In this document: positions 57,469 through 64,000 of the stretch, one piece after another
How the letters are laid out: each line of letters begins with the position of its first letter
Numbering within the stretch: the stretch's first letter is position 1
Assembly (NCBI GenBank): GCA_016946835.1
Contig: JACVTC010000060.1
Span: 633,501-697,500, forward strand
Length of the DNA: 64,000 nt
Direction of reading: 5' to 3'
DNA from: Neocallimastix lanati (nom. inval.)
Lineage: Eukaryota; Neocallimastigomycota; Neocallimastigomycetes; Neocallimastigales; Neocallimastigaceae
Notes under the pieces: generated by a model
The model's database searches: none
The model's input: the letters and a program-made list of their open reading frames with translations, nothing else
What the model was told of the DNA's origin: nothing
Translations under genes and position numbers: made by a program

Positions 57469-57722
57469 TGTTAAGTATTAGCTACATTATAATTATACAT
57501 TATACATTGTAATATTAATACGCCACAATTAGCCACATTATGAATACATTAGTTATTAGATAGTTATTAAATAGTTATTATAAATCTTATTTATTATATT
57601 TTGTTAAACTGTAATATTCTTTATTATGTAATATTCATATAATTAAATATAAATAAATAAAAGCCATATTAACTATAAGTAATCATAATTGAAATTGTGA
57701 GATTTCAGTTACATTCTTAACA
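57469..57722 (+). repeat. 3' LTR of copia element 2
   Basis: 254 bp, no difference from the 5' LTR seen on reading. Confidence 0.92.
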
Positions 57723-57780
57723 AAATTTTTATTATTAAATTTTTATTATTAAATTTTTATTATTAAATTTTTATTCTAAT

Positions 57781-57813
57781 CCAATCAAATAACTATTCTA
57801 AATGTATAAAAAG
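57781..57813 (+). promoter_or_regulatory. CCAAT and TATA boxes in the interrupted LTR
   Basis: CCAAT at 57781 and TATAAAAAG at 57805-57813, followed by a CTCTCTC pyrimidine tract. Likely LTR promoter. Confidence 0.45.
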
Positions 57814-58307
57814 AACAAAGTAGTACAATACTTTAGTTCTCTCTCTTTTTCTTACAACTTTATTATTATATTATTCTTTTGATATTTTCGAGTTTAAATG
57901 ATAAATTTAGATAGTTAAATTAAAATAAAATTAGTTTAAATAATTAAATTTAGATAGTTTAAATAATAATTTAGTATAGTTTAAATAATAAAGTTAGAAT
58001 AGATTAAATAATAAAAATAAAATAGTTTATTTTAAATAAAGTTAGAATTAAAAATAATTTAAATTTTGTATTAAGTGTTTAAAGGTTTTTAGTGTTTGGT
58101 TAATAGTTTTAATAATTATAGTTGTTAGTTAAATTATTTATATTAGGTTATATTAATTTTGAATAATTTATTTTAGTTTAAATTGTTTAGTATTTAGATT
58201 TTTAAATTAGAATAATAGATTAGAATAATAGAATAGAATTTAAAATTTTCTTCAATTATTAGAATATATTATTTTATGATAAAAATTCTTCAGTTCTGTA
58301 CCAGTGT

Positions 58308-61225
58308 TGATACGGGGTGTCACTAAATACCTTGTATTTCCTATTAAATACTCTTAATAATAATAAAATAAAATTATTATTAAATATTCTTATTAAAATC
58401 TTTTATTAATATCAAATATAATAAAAATTATTATTAAATATTCTTATAAATTTCTTTTATTAATATTAAATATAATAAAAATTATTATTAAATATTCTTA
58501 TAAATTTCTTTTATTAATATTAAATATAATAAAAATTATTATTAAATATTCTTATTAAAATTTTTTATAATAAAAATTATTATTAAATATTCTTATAAAA
58601 TTCTTTTATTAATATTAAATATAATAAAAATTATTATTAAATATTCTTATTAAAATCTTTTATAATAAAAATTATTATTAAATATTCTTATAAAATTCTT
58701 TTATTAATATCAAATCTAATAAAAATTATTATTAAATATTCTTATTAAAATCTTTTATTAATATCAAATATAATAAAAATTATTATTAAATATTCTTATA
58801 AATTTCTTTTATTAATATTAAATATAATAAAAATTATTATTAAATATTCTTATAAAATTCTTTTATTAATATTAAATATAATAAAAATTATTATTAAATA
58901 TTCTTATAAATTTCTTTTATTAATATTAAATATAATAAAAATTATTATTAAATATTCTTATTAAAATTTTTTATAATAAAAATTATTATTAAATATTCTT
59001 ATAAAATTCTTTTATTAATATTAAATATAATAAAAATTATTATTAAATATTCTTATTAAAATCTTTTATAATAAAAATTATTATTAAATATTCTTATTAA
59101 AATCTTTTATAATAAAAATTATTATTAAATATTCTTATAAAATTCTTTTATTAATATCAAATCTAATAAAAATTATTAAATATTCTTATTAAAATCTTTT
59201 ATTAATATCAAATATAATAAAAATTATTATTAAATATTCTTATTAAAATCTTTTATAATAAAAATTATTATTAAATATTCTTATTAAAATCTTTTATAAT
59301 AATAATTATTATTAAATATTCTTATAAAATTCTTTTATTAATATTAAATATAATAAAAAATTATTATTAAATATTCTTATTAAAATCTTTTATTAATATC
59401 AAATATAATAAAAATTATTAAATATTCTAATAAAAATCTTTTATTAATATTAAATATAATAAAAATTATTATTAAATATTCTTATTAAAATCTTTTATAA
59501 TAAAAATTATTATTAAATATTCTTATAAAATTCTTTTATAAATATCAAATCTAATAAAAATTATTATTAAATATTCTTATTAAAATCTTTTATTAATATC
59601 AAATATAATAAAAATTATTATTAAATATTCTTATTAAAATCTTTTATTAATATCAAATATAATAAAAATTATTATTAAATATTCTTATTAAAATTTTTTA
59701 TAATAAAAATTATTATTAAATATTCTTATAAAATTCTTTTATTAATATTAAATATAATAAAAATTATTATTAAATATTCTTATTAAAATATTTTATTAAT
59801 ATCAAATATAATAAAAATTATTAAATATTCTAATAAAAATCTTTTATTAATATTAAATATAATAAAAATTATTATTAAATATTCTTATTAAAATCTTTTA
59901 TAATAAAAATTATTATTAAATATTCTTATTAAAATCTTTTATAATAATAATTATTATTAAATATTCTTATAAAATTCTTTTATTAATATTAAATAAAATA
60001 AAAATTATTATTAAATATTCTTATTAAAATATTTTATTAATATCAAATATAATAAAAATTATTAAATATTCTAATAAAAATCTTTTATTAATATTAAATA
60101 TAATAAAAATTATTATTAAATATTCTTATTAAAATCTTTTATAATAAAAATTATTATTAAATATTCTTATTAAAATCTTTTATAATAATAATTATTATTA
60201 AATATTCTTATAAAATTCTTTTATTAATATCAAATCTAATAAAAATTATTATTAAATATTCTTATTAAAATTTTTTATTAATATCAAATATAATAAAAAT
60301 TATTATTAAATATTCTTATTAAAATCTTTTATAATAAAAATTATTATTAAATATTCTTATTAAAATCTTTTATAATAAAAATTATTATTAAATATTCTTA
60401 TAAAATTCTTTTATTAATATTAAATATAATAAAAATTATTATTAAATATTCTTATTAAAATCTTTTATTAATATCAAATCTAATAAAAATAATTATTAAA
60501 TATTTTATTAATATTAAATATAATAAAAATTATTACTAAATATTCTTATTAAAAATTATATAATATTTAAATCATTACTAATTCTTATTTTTATATTAAG
60601 AATAATAAAAACCTATTTCAATAAATATTTGATGTAAAATACAGAATTATAAGTTTCTGTATAATATTTTCTAAAACCTTTGAAATAAACTAAAAATAAA
60701 ACAAAAATTAAAAATAAATTAAATCTTTATTAAAATAAAAATGAACTAAAATACAGAAGAATTCCAATAATAAAAATGATCTAAAATACAGAAAATATCA
60801 ATTCTGTATAATTCTCTCTCTGAATAACAATATCAAGAAGAAGCTACTGCCCGGAATGCCCTTCGTGATACAAGCTCCAAATTAATTTTTTATATTTTAA
60901 TTTAATAAATGTTATTTTTTTTTTTTTTTAAAAAATAATTTAAAATAATAGTTAAAAATTAAAATAAAATAGTTATAATAGTTTTTTTTTATAAAGAATA
61001 TATTAATAATAAATAAAATGTATTAAAATAAAAGTATAAAAAGAAAAATAAATTTCTTTCTTTTTAATACTGGGAACAAATAATTTTAATTTTAAATTTA
61101 AATAAAGAATATTTTAAAATTTAATTTTTTTTCCTTCTTTCCAAACTTATTTTTATAGTTATGTGTTAATATTTATTTTTTTTTTTGTTTTGAATATCTT
61201 AGTGTTTCAACCCCAGCCCGTATCA
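58308..61225 (+). repeat. Probable giant 5' LTR (2.9 kb) of a gypsy-type element
   Basis: Termini TGATACGGG and CCCGTATCA form a perfect 9-bp inverted repeat. A candidate primer site lies 8 bp beyond the right end and a gag ORF follows. Most of the length is a minisatellite. The matching 3' LTR would lie beyond the window. Confidence 0.5.
58345..60545. repeat. 2.2-kb minisatellite with long and short unit variants
   Basis: About 45 units of two lengths, roughly 54 bp and 41 bp. Both share TTATTATTAAATATTCTTAT; the long form adds ATTAATATCAAATA. The variants alternate irregularly. Sequence is nearly pure A/T, no coding frame. Confidence 0.9.
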
Positions 61226-61535
61226 TAAAAATTTGGTGGAGAATCCTTGCGCCTGAAATACATTATAAGATGAAAAGAAACATTAGAATAAATATTAAAC
61301 ATATAATTTTTTTTATTTAAACTTATTAATTTGTTATAGGGAATATAAAATTTATAAAACTTTAATTTTTTTTTTTTGGAAAAATTATTTAATTTTTTTT
61401 ACTTAGTTACACAAATTTTATACAAAAAAAAAAAAAAAAAAAAAAAATTTTTTTGTGAAACTTAATTCGTAAATTTTATTTGTTATAATAAAACATTTAT
61501 TTTTACTTATAATAATAATAAAAATAATAATAATA

Positions 61536-61576
<41 letters not shown>

Positions 61577-62383
61577 TATATATAATAATTCAAAAAAAAA
61601 AAAATTACATTTTAGAAGAGCACTTCCGCTCAATTCTTATTTATTATTAAAATAATTACTTCCATTAAGAGAGTTTGTTCTATCTGGAAAGTCTATCAAG
61701 AGGATTTTTCAAGATATTGAAAAACTTGGAATAATTAGTTTTATTCAACAATAATAAATAAGTTTTATAATTATTAATTTTAAATTTTTATTTTCTTAAT
61801 ATTAGAATACTAAATTCATTCAGTACCTACCATCAGGGAGAGCGGCTGTTAGATGAAAAACTCTATAGCTAAAGGCTCATCGATTGGGATAGGTGAATTA
61901 AGTAATTCCGTATTATTAATTAAATAAAAATTATTATTATTAATTATTTCTAAAATCAGCATCGTTTTCCGGGAATATACAATATATGGTAATTTATTAG
62001 TGGCTTGATTAAATTCAGGTATAATAAATTATTAAAATAACTTTTTATTAGAGAGTAGATAAGAGCGTTTACTTGTATAAGCGGGGGAGTAGAGCGCTAT
62101 TTAATAAGGTTTCAATATCAGACCTTTAATTGAAAAATCCATAAAGCCCTTGTTTCAATAGGCAGGAACAGTTAAAGGTTACTTGGAACTGACGGTTAAA
62201 TAGTGGAGGTCGAAAGACGCAGAGTAAATGCTTGCGGGAATCGAAAATAATAATAAAGTTATAACATATATTTGATTGTCCCTTATTAAAATATATACAA
62301 AAAAAAATATACTAATTTATATAATAATAATTCTACTAACAAGCCTTTTCTATCGCTAAAAACTATTCTTCATTTGGAATTTG

Positions 62384-62427
<44 letters not shown>

Positions 62428-62777
62428 TCATTAATATTTGTCTTCCTTTTTAATAAGATTTACTTCATCATTTTTTTTAAAATCCATATAAAAAAAAATA
62501 TCTTCTATAATAATTATTTTCCTTTTAATAGGATTTACTTTATCATTTATTTTTTTTGTTAAAATCTAAAAAAAAAAAAAATAAAATTCTATATATATAC
62601 TTATAAATAAATTTCCTGTAAAACACAATTTTTAAATAATGTTAAATAAAAAAAAAAAAAAAAAAAAAAAAAATTTAAATCTTCGTTTCTATAAAAGAAA
62701 TTTTGTGTTCTTTATTGTTCTTTATTAATAAAAGAAAATATATAAATATATTTTCTCCTTAATATTTATCTTTCCTT

Positions 62778-62809
<32 letters not shown>

Positions 62810-63026
62810 GGATTTTCTTTATCATTTTTTTTTGTTAAAATCTATATATATATATAAATATTAGAAAATAGATTTCTTTATAAAACTATATTTTAAATAA
62901 AATAAATAAAAAAAAATATATATATATATCCATATAAAAAAAAAAAAAATTTTTTTTTATATTCGTTTCTATTTAAGCAATTTTGTGTTCTTTTGTGTTC
63001 TTTCTTTAAAAAAAAAAAAAAAAAAA
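61226..63026 (+). other. Leader region of the gypsy-type element
   Basis: A candidate primer site TGGTGGAGAATCC at 61234 (starts with TGG, complement of a tRNA CCA end; tRNA not identified). A GC-richer, probably structured block lies at 61830-62250. Poly(A) tracts at 62388-62422, 62650-62673 and 62785-62809 and a run of 19 A directly before the gag ATG follow. Confidence 0.5.
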
Positions 63027-64000
63027 ATGAAGATTAGCGAAATAGATAAATTATTGCCACGACTTGGTAGTTTCGATAGGGACATAGAATCATGGGCTGA
63101 AGAGTTCAATAGGGTAATGGAACTCTCAGATATTGATGACCCTAGAAAAATGTTTGCTTGGGCAAAAGAATGTGTTCCTGGACGATTAAAAGGAGTAATT
63201 GAAGATCTTAAAGAAGAAGATGAAGAGGCTGAAATGATCATATATCCAAGTATTACGGATATTAAAACTGCCATTGAAAAATTTTTAGATATTACTCCTC
63301 AAGAAAAATGCTTTAACCTAAAATCACTCAAAATACAAAAGGGTGAATCAATTAAAGACTTTAACTGGAGATACGGTAAATTATACGAATCACTTACTCC
63401 AGAAAGTCAAGCATTTATTACTATTAATGATTACACGGATTCATTATTAAGTCGTCCATATGCTAGAAAGGAAGTAATAACTTCTCAACCAGCTAATTTA
63501 GAAGAAGCATTTAAAATAGCTGAACTTGCAGAGACTGCTTCTGAAATGCCCAATAGAAATAGAAATGTCGTTATGTTTACCAATACTTATGGAGGTCTAA
63601 ATTCTATTTTTCCAAATAATTATAGTAATAATTATAATAATAGAAATTATGACAATCCTAATAATTATGAATACAATAATTATCGCTCTAATTATAATAA
63701 TTATAACTATAATAATTATAATAATTATAATAAAAATAATGGTTATAATCATTCAAATAATTATAATAATAATTATCGAAATTCTTATAATAATAATTAT
63801 AATAACTCTATTAATAACAGAAATATAAATCATTTCCGAAATGGTTATAATAGTGGTAATAATTATAATAACAATAATCCAAATTTTAACAACATGAATA
63901 ATAATTTTAGCAATAATAAAGTACCCGGAATTAAAAATAATTTAAGAAATCAAAATTTTATGTCTAATAATATTAATCTAAATTGTTTTAAATGTCATCA
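63027..64000 (+). CDS. Gypsy-type Gag, cut by the window end
   Basis: Open for 324 codons from ATG 63027, which directly follows a run of A. Residues about 20-190 look like a retrotransposon capsid domain (SWAEEFNRVMEL...AKECVPGRL...LKIQKGESIKDFNWRYGKLYESL). A long Asn/Tyr-rich low-complexity region (about 195-315) follows and the window ends in CFKCHQ, the start of a CCHC zinc knuckle. Protease and pol should follow in the next sequence. Assignment to gypsy rather than copia rests on the capsid pattern and the TGG-type primer site, so it is moderate. No stop or frameshift in the visible part. Confidence 0.75.
   Translation, partial: MKISEIDKLLPRLGSFDRDIESWAEEFNRVMELSDIDDPRKMFAWAKECVPGRLKGVIEDLKEEDEEAEMIIYPSITDIKTAIEKFLDITPQEKCFNLKSLKIQKGESIKDFNWRYGKLYESLTPESQAFITINDYTDSLLSRPYARKEVITSQPANLEEAFKIAELAETASEMPNRNRNVVMFTNTYGGLNSIFPNNYSNNYNNRNYDNPNNYEYNNYRSNYNNYNYNNYNNYNKNNGYNHSNNYNNNYRNSYNNNYNNSINNRNINHFRNGYNSGNNYNNNNPNFNNMNNNFSNNKVPGIKNNLRNQNFMSNNINLNCFKCH

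Larger units (their letters stand above)
52232..57722 (+). mobile_element. Full-length Ty1/copia element 2 (defective)
   Basis: 5,491 bp. 254-bp LTRs identical by eye, target duplication AAATT (52227-52231, 57723-57727). It shares the half-tRNA-Lys primer site with copia element 1 but has different LTRs. One nonsense codon in gag and one frameshift in protease. Confidence 0.94.
52006..58303 (+). mobile_element. LTR-like sequence interrupted by copia element 2
   Basis: Ends TGTTACGGAAC and GTTCTGTACCA form an 11-bp imperfect inverted repeat (9/11). Without the copia insertion about 802 bp remain. The left end lies 14 bp upstream of the tRNA-iMet relic, the same position as the Ty3-family LTRs. 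A TATA box lies at 57805. No matching target duplication is visible. Confidence 0.45.

Noticed and set aside
61418-62562. Short frames at 61418 and 62374
   Set aside because: They consist of homopolymer-encoded Phe or Lys runs and AT-rich sequence.

Overview
The window is extremely AT-rich eukaryotic DNA, most like an anaerobic gut fungus (Neocallimastigomycota). The reasons are near-pure A/T intergenic sequence with long homopolymers and a (TTATTTA)n heptamer microsatellite, Asn-rich proteins, intronless host genes with TATA promoters and C-ending codons, and a bacterial-type (GPH/MelB-like) sugar symporter. This assignment is an inference; an AT-rich protist such as a dictyostelid is the main alternative.

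Layout. (1) 0-18 kb: four almost identical copies of one GPH-family sugar:cation symporter gene, ordered minus, plus, plus, minus. The two central copies sit in direct segmental duplications of several kb. Between them lies a 1.7-kb foldback element, and before the last copy a decayed copia remnant. (2) 18.7-47.7 kb: a former tandem array of tRNA-Ser(GCT) genes with a unit of about 0.6 kb. Retroelements have pushed the units apart: a full-length, apparently intact Ty3/gypsy element, several solo LTRs of its family, a full-length copia element with nonsense mutations, and an old LTR containing a Mutator-like (MULE) transposon and a MULE-type MITE. (3) 48.8-52 kb: an initiator tRNA-Met gene between a long palindrome and a solo LTR, another foldback MITE with a paralogous empty site, an 82-bp tandem repeat, and a 5'-half tRNA-iMet relic. 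(4) 52-64 kb: a second copia element with identical LTRs but broken ORFs, inserted in another LTR, then a gypsy-type element with a probable 2.9-kb LTR full of minisatellite, a long leader and a gag ORF cut by the window end.

Main results. The Ty3 LTR family carries a 12-nt block, 34-35 nt downstream of a TATA box, that is exactly complementary to the 12 nt next to the 5' LTR. This is the layout of Tf1/sushi self-primed reverse transcription. Its LTRs begin 15-17 bp upstream of tRNA genes, which is Ty3-like targeting. Both copia elements share a primer-binding site complementary to the anticodon arm of tRNA-Lys(CUU), so a half-tRNA primer is likely, and one has a CCG-AGG-C type +1 frameshift site. 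A MULE family with 9-bp target duplications and 15-bp iterons explains several orphan repeats, and its TAATACGCCACA motif also lies in a copia LTR.
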